Shown here piece after piece: positions 35,001 to 47,860 of a stretch of 64,000 bases of DNA. Below the pieces are notes generated by a model, which was not told the origin of the DNA, did no database searches, and was given only the letters and a program-made list of their open reading frames with translations. The DNA is from Nematostella vectensis (taxonomy: Eukaryota > Cnidaria > Anthozoa > Actiniaria > Edwardsiidae). The translations under genes and the position numbers were made by a program. The stretch spans positions 4,527,501 to 4,591,500 of the forward strand of contig NC_064036.1 of assembly GCF_932526225.1 (NCBI RefSeq), given 5' to 3'. The first letter of the stretch is position 1. Each line of letters begins with the position of its first letter.

Positions 35001-38000
35001 AAGCTTCAAAGCTTGAACATTATAATAAGTAGGACACAGCTTGCTTTTTCTTGCCACTCCGTAGGAAAAATGAAGAGTCGTTTCGTTTGCGTGACTACAA
35101 ATGCATAGACGCTCAGCTGGGAGCTTACAATAATGTGTAAATGAATTTTTTGTAATCAATGTGTGGGTGCGTTTTTGTTGAAAATTTCCAGAAGTTTCTT
35201 CTCCCTTTATGTTATAGATTCTATGCATCATAGTAAAGCAAATTGGAAGTCGCAATTTGTTTCGAGGAACTGTGTACTTTATAGTATTTGTAAGATATCA
35301 TGCTTTTCACTGGCCTTCACTCTTCAAACCAGTTTATGATCGAGCCTTAGGGTGAACACGTGTTACTTTGAAACCGATTCGTGCTGAATTAACTACTTTT
35401 CAGATTCTTCGCTTGTGTGGGCGAGGACTAGACTAAACGTCTGAGAATAAAAAACAAAACAACAACAACAAATAGCGAGAACATTTCATAACAGTCAATC
35501 TTGTTTTAAAAAAATGTCGTTTTTCTAGCTCGCTCGGTCGTTTTCCTTATTAGGCATAACAGGGGCAGTCGCACCGGTAGCGATATTTTTTAAGAATGCT
35601 ACCGTCACCAATCCAGCACAGAGAAAAAACTACTGGACACTATCTAAAAGCTGTTTGATTGTCTTCTTGTGAGTAAATTCGGCGCGATGCAAAAGGTTTT
35701 CCCACCTACATATTCTTTCAGCCGTCTATTTCGCTCTCAAGAAATAACGATTTCCACGGTGTATTTTCGCTTTGAACAGTTGAAACGAACGTGCCACTGT
35801 CCCTTTACATACCATATTTGGAAGTCCGCTTCAATCATTTTCTCGCTTTTTTATCGCTCTAGATCTTTGTCGAGAATTTCCAGGGAAACTTGCAGGAATT
35901 CGTGTTTTTTACTACGATTTTGCTGGCTGTCAACTTGGGTATGGAGCCTAGTCACTAACGTTTCAAAATATCTCCCGCGCTCTCGCTTGTTTTCTTCCTG
36001 TGTATGTTTTTCACTGTTCTGAAAGAGTAAACACTCAAACTGTTGATTGCTTGAACCCCCCCCCCCCCCCACCCCACCCGCTTCCATACCCCACCTAAGG
36101 GGATGTTGTCTCTCTCTGGGAAGTTGCGCACAATTTTGTTCTCGACATGATAACATTTACAATCCTACCAATGACCATTAGATCATTTAACACGGTAAAT
36201 TGTCAAGCTTTTGAGTTCAATATGAATTGAGCTGAGTCTATCCATTGTACCGTTGCTTAGATATAAATATCGCATCTCGTAACTCTTATAGATCTTAATG
36301 GTACAAACCACGCCCCACTATTATGATTGACACAAATTTCTCTGTTTTCTTTTTTGTATTTTATCTAGGCTCACATAACTAGTCGTTGCGAAGTACTGGC
36401 ACAAAAGAGCAGTAAAACAAACATACATGGCCGATAGAAGGCTCCATACAGAAGACGTTTAGTCTAGTCCTAGTCCACACAAACAAAGGGTCTCGAAGGT
36501 AGTAACTTCAGCACCTATCGGCTGCAAAGCGATTCGTGTTTACCCTAAGGCATGTTTAGCAGCGATCATAAACTTGTTTGAAGAGTATAAGGCGAGTGTG
36601 AACGGTGAAGCAATATATTTCCCTATAATGAAGTGGATGATTCCTATATAAGAAAATTGACATCAAATTTAACAAATGGCTTTATTTGCTATGATGCGTA
36701 GAAGCTATTAGACATAAAGAGAAGTAGAAAATACTAGAAAGTGAGTCTAAGCAGGCGCACCCACTCAAAAATCGCTAATAATCAATTTACACATAAAAGA
36801 GTTGAGCAAGCCTAGAAATTTTGGGGGCACGATACAGAAACATAAAGAAACAGTTAGACAGTTAGGATCATAACTAAAATTGGAGGCATTTTGTAAATAA
36901 AGAAATTATCCAAGCACAGCAGAGTACCCACCCCCTCCCCCTTGGTATTTGTATGCCAAGCTATCACTTGAAATACTTGAAACAAAATGGTGGCGCGAAG
37001 GGGAGTACGAATACACAGCCTAACCGTTTCTTTGAAGCTGTTTGACACCCTGAAAATAATATTCCACCATCAATATCGAAAAACACGCACTCATAGTTGA
37101 CTAAACGATGAACACTAACCCGGGAAGCACCGTCGACTCGGTGCTAATGCATTGTAATAAGCTAAGTACAGCAACTGAAACACTAGTGTAAAAGTTTTAC
37201 TTCGATACAAAATTAAACAGAGAATTTCTAACTTTGCCCCTCTGTTTTTCTATCTAAATCACGAGGTTCTTCAAGGCAGTTAATTCATACCAGGGGTCTA
37301 CTATTAAGCCGGAGATTTTACATAGATTTTACTTAATTTTCTCAATAGTTTCACGTATGATCGAAATGCAACGGCGTACAGTGAATGTATCAAACAATAT
37401 AAGCGAGAGAGAGGGGGGGGCTTAAACTTGAACAACCCATTCTGGGTGCAAGTTTACTTGTGTGACTGACATAGTCATTGTACTCCACTGGACACAAGTA
37501 TAAGCTTTTGCTTCAAAAGCTTATATTTCTCAGTCCATCCAAAATGTAGTTTTCATAATTTAATTCTTTATCATCAGAGGGCGTTGACTATAGATTTTCA
37601 AGTGTGACAGTATTTAGAATTAGGAGTGTGGTATCTTTTGGACACAACCCATGTATTCTAGCATAAAAAGGAACTTTTAAAGGAAATCCAAGGTGCTAAG
37701 CAATGACTTAATAGTTTTTAGTACTTAACTAAATTGTTGGTCAACTCCTTGTTTATAACCAGTGTGTGTAAGCGTATAACCTTACACTTCCCTGGTAGAA
37801 CTTCCCCATCGATTATTTTTATTCGCAACTGCTACTGTAGCACCCCAACCAAAACGAAAAGACAAGACAACAAAGGTTTTTACCACAACTCTGCTTCTTG
37901 CTTGTTTTAGTCGGCTACCTTTCTTCTGCGATTTTGATGTATGCGAGTTACCTCAAACACGCTCTCAGGTACTGGACTTGAGATTCCATGATACGGCATG

Positions 38001-38399
38001 TCACTTGCGAAAACGTAAACAAAAAATAAATGGCGGGGCACCCATGGGGTACCCACGAGGTATTCGCTTGTTCAAAGCATCAAAATGATGACAAATTATT
38101 GTAGATTCTGCCGATGTATTCCCTCTTTTGCTGACTCCGTCCGGACCTAACGAAAACCCCAACTTTCTTAACCATTTCTTTTATAACAATCTCTTTAAAA
38201 GGGAAATAAAAGTATAAGAAAATACAACAGAATAGCTATGTTTTAGCAAATTTGGATAAAAGGCTTAAAGCTTAAAACGGCCCAGGAATTCTCCTGATGT
38301 TTGAGGGATATTTGCACTCTTACCTTTATCCGCTGCCAAATATTGCCGTCCCTTAGAGATCAAGACATTTAGTAATAGTATAAAAAAGATGTTGATTCC

Positions 38400-38530
38400 C
38401 AGGGCCGTAGCAGGGGTGGGGCACTTGGGACATGTGCACCCCCAATATTTTAAAAAATTATACGAAAATAACCAGTAAGGGAGTGGCTGTGCCCCCAATT
38501 TTCTTAATGTTTCTATATTGTGCCCCACCC
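38400..38530. repeat. Dispersed repeat, copy 2
   Basis: Inverted, diverged relative of 13575-13680, sharing the CCCCCAATATTTT block and GGCTGTGCCCCC-like end. Non-coding. Confidence 0.5.
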
Positions 38531-39287
38531 TCCAATCTCACATGGCATGCTACGGTTCCCAAAAAAGTTGTTGACGTTATAGGATAAAAAATAGTTAAAA
38601 AATTGCACCATGCTATTCGCTTCAAAACAGTCTTTCATTCTAACCATTTACCTTTTACACACGGCGAATAACCACATCGAAAAGAAAGAAAGGGAAATAT
38701 GTCTTAAATAGAATAACATATATTTGTTGTTTTGTATTTTAGAAGGAAAATGTCTAAAATATAAGATCTAGAGTTGCCTTTGATGATAACGTCCACGTAC
38801 ACGCACATCACTGGGCCGGTGGAAGGGATATTTTCGTGATCCGTGACATATTTCATCAATGTGAATAATTTATGTTTTTATGTTAAATTCCGTGAATAAA
38901 CTCTGGGAATAAAGTTGTCCTGTAACAACTTTCTAAATCAAAATGTTTGTTTTTGGCGCGAGATAAAGAAAAATGAATAAGACGTAGCTATTTCTGTAGT
39001 TTCAGACAAAGTTTGGTTCATTCTAATCCTCGAAAAAAAAATATCGTGAAACGTAATTTCGGCGATGTTTTTTTACTCTTGAATCGTGCAGTAAGCATCC
39101 CTTCAATACCGCTCCTGATATCACTTTTTCCCCAACGGGGAAATAGCATCGCATATTGTGGATGAGGAATTCATTTGAGAGCTAGGCTCGACTACACTGA
39201 AGATCTCATGACGATTGTGTTGTTGTGCGGTGTGCTTATCAGGTAGGTATAAAACAGGCTTGAGATTCATTTGCTTTTATTATTTAA

Positions 39288-40289
39288 CACATTGACCCCT
39301 CAACCGGCCTGTACCGGCTTTGGGAAGTTCCCACAACCCAAAAAATTCATAAATGCAAAATAAACACAACAAGATGAAGATACTCAGGCATTAGTCTAAG
39401 GGATAAATGGTCTTGCAGATATGCATCCAACCAAGGTGTTGGCATCTACTCTTAAGCCAAATAACAGCACAGGTTCTTTGACAAATCTCAAATCGAACAA
39501 GGAGAGAAAAGCAGAATCACCCCTCTCAATAAAACGCTCAAAATACCACACAAGGGAGAGAGATCAGCAAACACAGCTCAAGACACAAATAGATACCTTT
39601 ATTCTGATCCTCCAGGTACATTTCCATGGCCTCAAAACACAATGTCCACTCCTTGAAGGCTTGTACAACCACGAAGATGTCTTTACGTATTGCAAAGCAT
39701 TCTGGGAGATCCAGGGACAAATTCACGAGGGGAGGGCCAGTCAACACTCCTCTCCCCAAAGTCAGATGGTTTTTTATAAGTCTTTTCACCCCGAAGCCAA
39801 ACAAATCAATTCCAGGCCATACAGACCCAGAATAGCAGTGTAAACAATTTTGCAATCAATTTGGTTTCAGAAAAGACAGCATTTAGGAGAGCTGTGGTGA
39901 TTCATTAGAAAATTATTTTCTCATCCAGGCAAAGCCAAACAAGAAAAAATCATCATGAATCCACCTTTGCTTGCAAATATCCATAAGCAAAGCACTCAAT
40001 TATGCCCCAAAAGACTTCATGATGTCCTGAGACACTCTCCTAATATGCTCATATCTGTATTTTTGATGAAAAATACAAGCAACAAGCAACTTGTGCTGGC
40101 TTCAGCACAACGACGAGGGATTAAAAGTGGGGACCGCAAAGCACTGTTGGAAAGCTTGGATACTGCTGACTAGGTGCAGCTGTGTTTGACTTTGACGGGC
40201 TGTATAAAACTCAGAATAGGGGGGGGGAGGTATCTGTTTTCAGTCTGTTTTTTGTAAATTCAGCTCAAAAATAGCCAGGAGTCAATGGG
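39288..40289. mobile_element. TTAA-flanked element, about 1.0 kb
   Basis: Begins CACATTGACCCCT after TTAA (39284-39287) and ends with the complement of CCCATTGACTCCT before TTAA (40290-40293). The ends are imperfect terminal inverted repeats and the TTAA flanks fit a piggyBac-type insertion. An internal 140-codon open stretch (39421-39843) shows no transposase motif, so the element looks non-autonomous or degraded. Confidence 0.55.
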
Positions 40290-40557
40290 TTAACCAGACA
40301 GTGCTTAAGTTATGAGAGTACAAGATCACTTCTCCTTCTTCAAGTCACCTCAAGTACTGAAAATTTACGGAGAAGATTAAAAACCGAATATAACCCATAC
40401 AAGTAGTAAACCATGGTAAACCATACAAGTAGAAAGCAGAAGGTTTTGCTGTTGAGACCAAGGGATTACTTCTTTTCACAGGAGTGTCTTTACTTTCATC
40501 TTTGGTTGATTTCCGAATAGAGAAATTTGATCTCAATATACGCTCTAGCTGAAATGA

Positions 40558-40928
40558 TCAATTTTTTTTATCTTTTTGTCTTAAAATGGATATCAATGGA
40601 TATCAATTTTTTTTATCTTTTTGTCTTAAAATGGATATCAATGGATATCAATTTTTTTTTATCTTTTTGTCTTAAAATGGATATCAATGGATATCAATTT
40701 TTTTTATCTTTTTGTCTTAAAATGGATATCAATGGATATCAATTTTTTTTTATTTTTTTTGTCTTAAAATGGATATCAATGGATATCAATTTTTTTTATC
40801 TTTTTGTCTTAAAATGGATATCAATGGATATCAATTTTTTTTATCTTTTTGTCTTAAAATGGATATCAATGGATATCAATTTTTTTTTATCTTTTTGTCT
40901 TAAAATGGATATCAATGGATATCAATTT
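40558..40928. repeat. Minisatellite, unit about 47 bp
   Basis: Eight near-identical units of a T-run, then TATCTTTTTGTCTTAAAATG and GATATCAATGGATATCAA. Copies differ mainly in T-run length, so the array is young. No gene overlaps. Confidence 0.92.
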
Positions 40929-43900
40929 CGATCAGCAGACATAACATGAGAACATACTGATAATTACAAAAAGTTAATAATTACATTTAGAGACTTACAA
41001 GATCACTAAAACATATACTAGCGTGTCCAGCAAGGCCGATGTGCAACAATGCTGCTTATCTGATTTGGTAAGTTCGACTGACAAATCGATTTTTCTTTTA
41101 AAAAACAACATTTTTTTTGTACGAAACAAGGCAAACTATAAGTTAAGATTAATGTCTTGAAAAGCTTCAATAGACAATTTTTTTCGCTGAACAATCATGC
41201 TTTTATCAGGGCCAGGCGTGGTAAAACAAAGCCAAATGCTGTATAACATCAGCGTAAAAAACATTCGGGGTCTCAGAGATTTGCTTGTGGTCAATACAAG
41301 CAAATGCAATCAGCTTTTTTCGAGTCGAGGCTACAAGCCTTAATGACCTACCACGCATGCGTTAGACGTATCGGTAAGTATTGATAATAAGAAAAGTTTC
41401 ATTGCGAAGGGGATGGAGGGGAGAGGGATGAAACGTATAGAGATAAAGGAAGCGATACAATTTGTTTGAGTTATTTTTCTCTTTAGCTTGTATGTGTTAC
41501 CTCTGCCCGTTAGTAATATTTCTTATTTTACCCTTTTGACAAGTGTCTGTGTAGCCGAAGCGCTACGGGTATTGCATCAGTTTGATGATTGAATTAGAAT
41601 TGGAATGTCGGATGTGTTCCTTTACATACCTTTACAAAATGAAAGTGTATAGCGCACCGCATGTATCGAACTTTATAATGCTGTTCCGTTGTGATTAATA
41701 TGATAAGATACTATCATCACCTGTTATACAATAAAATTACTTTCACATTTAGTTAGGCCCTTACGGAAAAATTGGCCGATATTACTTAAAAAAGGTTTTT
41801 TAATTCCTGGTTATCCACGCCTCATGTGCTGGAGATATAAAAATCACGTTCAATGGGTAGGACCGCCAAATTTTTCGTTTTTTGCCATCGACCATCTAAA
41901 CATGCTTGCTAATAACGTTCTGTTACAAGCCTTATACTCCCCAAAAATGCCCTTCGCCTCCCTTAGAGTGTTTAACGTAGTTAACTCTGCACTATAATTA
42001 CATGCCTTCCAGCACTCCTTTATTATCCCAAATAAGTTCTATTAAGAGAACATGGTCTCTTGGTTCGATATATTTGCCTTACAGTACATCGACTAGGATA
42101 TCTCCCTGTCCATTGCTATCATTATCTTCCCTGTACGTGCTCAGTGCATTCAGTTTTATCTCATCCCACTTTATAACTATGTTAACTATGTTTTTTTAAT
42201 TGCCAGTCATAAAAGATCTGCGATGGAGATCGCTTTATGGCTGGTTGTCATGGCAGCAATGCTGTCAAACTTGCCGAGGTTAGTTTCAATTGTTATGATT
42301 TCCTTTCTTCTTCCTCTTTTTTCTTCTTCTTTATTCGGTACCATAATACCATCTTTTAAAAGGTTTCTTCCTACCTCTTTTCGCAAGCTCTCAAACAAGT
42401 CGTCGTTATTCACAGCTAGACTTCTTTGAGTGCGGACCTCTTAAACCGCCAGAATAAAACATTGTCATTGAGAAATGAGACAAAGCGCGAGCGCTCGTTT
42501 GTACTCTGTCGTATTTGAATTATACACATTGAGTGAATAGAGAAAATATTTAATTCTTAAACCAAAAACGTTCGCTGTTTTATGTGGGTCCGGAATGAAA
42601 TTAAGGGAAATTCAAGGGGCTTTTAAAAGGGTTAAAAGCCTTTCTCTGCTAAACGTTTCCAGTACATGCTTTATTTATCCCTTCCCAACAGACCTAGCTC
42701 TATCGTGAAATGTTTGCTCGTGTCCTTCTTATAGAAATTGCGACGTGCAGCTTAGCGCCCCGCAAGCGTCTCTTGTCGTATTTTGGCTCTCTCGGAGTTC
42801 CTCTGCATTATAGCCTGGGCACAGGAGTGCCAAGATCATAAGACTTGCGGAAGAGACTATGCTCGTCTGATGGTTCTAAGAGTGTTATCTTATGCCGCGT
42901 TATCCATTTGCAGCGAGGCACTGTCTACCCATTCTACGTTATCCAACGAAAGCAAAGACGATGTTGCCACGCTGACTGCCACGAAGGGGTTAAACTCCTT
43001 ACTGGAGGGGTACGAAAGCAAAATCCGCCCTAACTACAAGGGTATATACGCTATTTATTAAATATGATGATATCAGTAAACATCTTATCCATATCTGTAC
43101 TTAGGGGACGTTAAAGAATAGATTGCCCGTGATACCATCTTCAGTGACACTGTAATACGCTAACTCACACTATGATTGTTAAAACCGCGTACGGCAGTGG
43201 CTATATACCTACACACTGACTAGTTAAGTCAGTCACATGTGAAGCGCATTTGATCATGTTAGTTTGCGCAAACCGTGCGTGCTATCCGCACCTGTGTCAT
43301 CCCTCGTATACATCAATCTCACTTCCTGCCTATACTAGACTATACGCACTATCCGCGCCTTTCTCGTCCCTCGTGTACACCAATCGCACCATCTGCCTAT
43401 TTTACATATCCCCCAATCTGACCCTACCCCAAGTGACTAACGCACCTGCATCATTTCAAACATGCATCGCTCAACTATTGCATAATTGACTAAACTCCAT
43501 AGCCCCAGATTCTATCCCACCGACAAAGCCCATTTAAAAACCTTTGAATGCTCGAATGCATCAATCGTGCATATATCCTCGTCCTTGATTAAAACCCCCA
43601 TCCCCTCATGGCTTCAGGGATGCGTAGTGGTGTGGAGCACAGCTAATACAAATGACACATTTCTGTTTTTAAGGGGATCCAGTGGAAATCCTTATTGATA
43701 TCTCCGTCGCGTCGTTCGGGGACTTGAAAGAAGCAGAAATGGTGAGCGAGTCTTTAAATCAATACTTATTCTTCTATCTAGGTACTTGCATCTAGCTATT
43801 GCGTATCAAATTTTAAGGAGATAATACACTAGCCTTCTAATATTCAAACTTGCATCAAGGAAGCCAGGCTTGTAGGCGTACTAGCACATGCTCGATCCCT

Positions 43901-44111
43901 ATGCACGAATTCTCTGATGGCTGCGTCTCTAAAAAGGCCTTCTCTAAGAACATATCCGTGTAGCATGTTAAATTCATTCTAAAACTATATATATCGTGTT
44001 GTCCACAGAAATTCAGTCTAGATATGTTTTTCCGACAAAGCTGGCACGGCCCGCGATTACGTCATAACATGCATAACGTGATGGTAGCCAATCACAAGCC
44101 CGACGTCACGC

Positions 44112-45625
44112 TGGGGTGACGCGTGTTCTGGGTTACACGGTAAACAAGAAGGGTAAATACGAACAGGGGGGACGCGTGTTCTTGGGTACTAGGTGAACAA
44201 GAAGGGTAAATACGAACAGGGGGGACGCGTGTTTTGGGCTACAAGGTAAACAAGAAGGGTAAATACGAACAGGGGGGACGCGTGTTCTTGGGTACTAGGT
44301 AAACAAGAAGGGTAAACACGAACAGGGGGGACGCGTGTTCTTGGGTACTAGGTGAACAAGAAGGGTAAATACGAACAGGGGGGACGCGTGTTCTGGGGTA
44401 CAAGGTAAACAAGAAGGGTAAACACGAACAGGGGGGACGCGTGTTCTTGGGTACTAGGTAAACAAGAAGGGTAAACACGAACAGGGGGGACGCGTGTTCT
44501 TGGGTACTAGGTAAACAAGAAGGGTAAACACGAACAAGGGGGACGCGTGTTCTTGGATACAAGGTAAACACGAAGGGTAAATACGAACAGGAGGGACGCG
44601 TGTTCTTGGGTACTAGGTAAACAAAAAGGGTAAACACGAACAGGGGGGACGAGTGTTCTGGGTACAAGGTAAACACGAAGGGTAAACACGAACAGGGGGG
44701 ACGCGTGTTCTGAGGTACTAGGTAAACACAAAGGGTAAACACGAACAGGGGGGACGCGTGTTCTTGGGTACTAGGTAAACAAGAAGGGTAAACACGAACA
44801 GGGGGTACGCGTGTTCTGGGGTACAAGGTAAACAAGAAGGGTAAACACGAACAGGGGGGACGCGTGTTCTGAGGTACTAGGTAAACACGAAGGGTAAACC
44901 CGAACAGGGGGTACGCGTGTTCTGGGGTACTAGGTAAACAAGAAGGGTAAACGCGAACAAGGGGGACGCGTGTTCTTGGGTACTAGGTAAACAAGAAGGG
45001 TAAACGCGAACAAGGGGGACGCGTGTTCTTGGGTACTAGGTAAACACGAAGGGTAAACCCGAACAGGGGGGACGCGTGTTCTTGGGTACTAGGTAAACAA
45101 GAAGGGTAAACACGAACAGGGGGGACGCGTGTTCTGAGGTACTAGGTAAACACGAAGGGTAAACCCGAACAGGGGGTACGCGTGTTCTGGGGTACTAGGT
45201 AAACAAGAAGGGTAAACGCGAACAAGGGGGACGCGTGTTCTTGGGTACTAGGTAAACAAGAAGGGTAAACGCGAACAAGGGGGACGCGTGTTCTTGGGTA
45301 CTAGGTAAACACGAAGGGTAAACCCGAACAGGGGGGACGCGTGTTCTTGGGTACTAGGTAAACAAGAAGGGTAAACACGAACAGGGGGGACGCGTTTTCT
45401 GAGGTACTAGGTAAACACGAAGGGTAAACCCGAACAGGGGGGACGCGTGTTCTTGGGTACTAGGTAAACAAGAAGGGTAAACACGAACAGGGGGGACGCG
45501 TGTTTTTGGGTACTAGGTAAACAAGAAGGGTAAATACGAACAGGGGTACGCGTGTTCTGAGGTACTAGGTAAACAAGAAGGGTAAACACAAACAGGGGGG
45601 ACGCGTGTTCTTGGCACTAGGTAAA
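44112..45625 (+). repeat. Minisatellite seeded by channel exon 4, copy 2
   Basis: About 29 copies of the same 53-bp unit found in copy 1 (GGGGGGACGCGTGTTCTTGG, GTACTAG or GTACAAG, GTAAACAAGAAGGG). It starts in the exon-4 end at 44112-44139 and runs to within about 80 bases of exon 5. Sub-variants with GTAAACGCG or GTAAACCCG are arranged in a higher-order pattern, with a block near 44860-45060 resembling 45120-45330. Shared units in both gene copies show that the array predates the duplication. Confidence 0.93.
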
Positions 45626-46679
45626 CTGGGGGCACACACCCCCCCCCCCCGGGTAGGGGTCTGACACTCTCACATACTTACTGTCTTTGCATGTTTGTCG
45701 ACAGGGCCTCGCTGATAGCGCGGTGCAACATGAATCTGCAACGATATCCCGTGGATGAACAGACCTGTAACCTTAGCATTATTAGCTGTAAGTGCTTAGA
45801 CACTATACACACATCTGCGTGGATCTTAGAATCAAGGGGTATGCCCAGAAGTGAAATTTGGTTGCTGAAGAACGGTAATATGCTAATTACTGTGCATTAT
45901 GGGATACCAGATGTATCTCTTTGGTGCTCACATGCTCACAAGTGATAGTCTAAGGCAATTCTCGTGAACTCTCTCCTTATGGGATATCCAGCGTCATAAA
46001 CAAATACCCCCTCCCAAAAAATAGCACATATAATTGGAGAATTAATCCAGTATTTTATATGCTGGCTTAGATAAAGTCAGTTAAGGAATCCAAGACCTCC
46101 CAGTTAAGGGATCCATAACCTCCCAGTAAAGGGATCCATATAACCTCCCTCCACATTTCCCCGAGAAGGCAAACCTTTGGGATTAAACAAAACTACAAAT
46201 TTTGAAAATTTACAGCTTTGATAGTCCATATCTATGCCATATCCTGTTTATTTATTATAATGTGACGGTGGAACATCTTATTAGCCATGATGTAAGATAT
46301 ATTACGCAGATTTATAGTGCGACAACATTTATTATATCGCTACCATGGTGTACTATATATTCGCAGATGCATACCCGGTGCGACACTTGTTATATCGCTG
46401 GAAAAACTCTCCTGGCATCAAGGTTCTGGATGGCGAGATGTCTCAGTTTTACATGACCAGGATCACAACATCCCTCAGAAACGAAATCTACGTTGCAGGT
46501 AAATGGAGAGCAAATCAGCGAAACAAGCTTATTCTTAAATTGATAACTCGTATGCAATGAAGGGGGTGTTGACTACGAATTTAACAACCGAAATAACATA
46601 TTTGCCAGAATCTTTTGGAAAGTTAAAAACGGTTTCACATGCCTGAGAACTGGAAATTAAAAATCACCAGCGAGATTCA

Positions 46680-46830
46680 AGGCTGGTTTCCATGCAATCA
46701 CACAAGCTCGCAGTTAATTTGATTTACGATCGCAAGTCATATCTCAAACTGGTTTTAATAGGATTGCACACGATCGCAGGGTGAGTTTCATATGATCTTA
46801 CACGATCGCAGGGTAAGTTACATTTAATTT
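46680..46830. repeat. Degenerate tandem repeat
   Basis: Three to four loose units around CACACGATCGCAGGGTGAGT and TTACACGATCGCAGGGTAAG in the pseudogene intron. Another short repeat, GGGATCCATAACCTCCCAGT, lies near 46085-46150. Confidence 0.6.
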
Positions 46831-47237
46831 TGTGATGCGGCTGGGGGGTATCTAATTTTATGTTATATAGAAAGTCAGTAAAACATCTCTAAATTCTCAT
46901 TTCTGATCATGTCATTAGGTGAATACTCTGTCTTAAAGGCCTACTTCACATTCCAGCGTCGAGTTGGCTTCTATCTGATTCAGATCTACATCCCTTGCAT
47001 GGCCATCGTGTTCGCGGCGTGGATGTCACTCTGGGTGGACCGCAAGGCTATGCCAGCACGCTAAGCCTATGTATTGCAACACTTCTCACTATAGCGACTA
47101 TCTGGGGCAACGTGAACTCAAGTATGCCCCGCGTCTCCTACGTCAAGTCGATGGATATCTACCTGATGACGTCATTCACCTTCGTGCTTGGGACGCTACT
47201 TGAGTATATAGTGATCATGAACAAGGGCCACCCAAAG

Positions 47238-47860
47238 GTAACAAGGGCCGTACTAAAGTAACAACAACCCTATCATTGTAGTCACAAGGGCCATACTAAA
47301 GAAACAACAACGCTCTCCTTGTATTCACAGGCCCTCCTAAAGAAACAACAACCATCTCCTTTTAGCCACAAAGGCCATCCCAAAGTAACTAAAACCCTCT
47401 CCTTGTAGTCACAAGGGCCACCCTAAAGTAACAACAACCATCTCCTTGTAGCCACAAGGGTCACCCCAAAGGAACAACAACCCTCTCCTTGTAGTCACAA
47501 GGGCCACCAATAAGTAACAGCAACCCTTTCCTTGTAGTCACAAGGGCCACCCATAAGTGACAACAAACCTCTCCTTGTAGTCACAAGGGTCAACCTTAGT
47601 AACAACAACCCTCTCCTTGTAGTCACTAGGGTCATCCTTAGTAACAACAACCCTCTCCTTGTAGTCACAAGGGTCAACCTTAGTAACAACAACCCTCTCC
47701 TTGTAGTCACAAGGGCCACCCATAAGTAACAACAACCCTCTCCTTGTAGCCACAAGGGTCATCCTTAGTAACAACAACCCTTTCCTTGTTGTCACAAGGG
47801 CCACCAATAAGTAAGAACAACCCACTACTCGGCTACAAGGATAGGGAGAGGGCTGTTGTC
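47238..47860 (+). repeat. Minisatellite seeded by channel exon 7, copy 2
   Basis: Same roughly 43-bp unit as 23780-24240, in the inverted orientation with the duplicate gene. It runs from the exon-7 donor at 47238 through about 14 units of AGTAACAACAACCCTCTCCT, TGTAGTCACAAGGGCCACCC. Confidence 0.85.

Larger units (their letters stand above)
30238..42222. other. Spacer between the two inverted channel copies
   Basis: About 12 kb with both channel promoters pointing outward and no recognised gene. Contents: a solitary TTAA-element end at 31424, a CAT-rich microsatellite, a hairpin at 37499-37525 (TATAAGCTTTT stem), a dispersed repeat at 38400-38530, a TTAA-flanked element at 39288-40289 and a minisatellite at 40558-40928. 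Minus-strand open stretches at 34576-34890 and 35851-36156 resemble no family I know and lack convincing exon structure. Confidence 0.5.

Noticed and set aside
35851..36156. 101-codon minus-strand frame with charged residues
   Set aside because: No recognisable domain or splice context, and its start lies in a poly-C/G stretch. Kept as unexplained open sequence.
39421..39843. 140-codon + frame inside the TTAA element
   Set aside because: No transposase catalytic pattern could be seen; likely a chance frame in a non-autonomous element.
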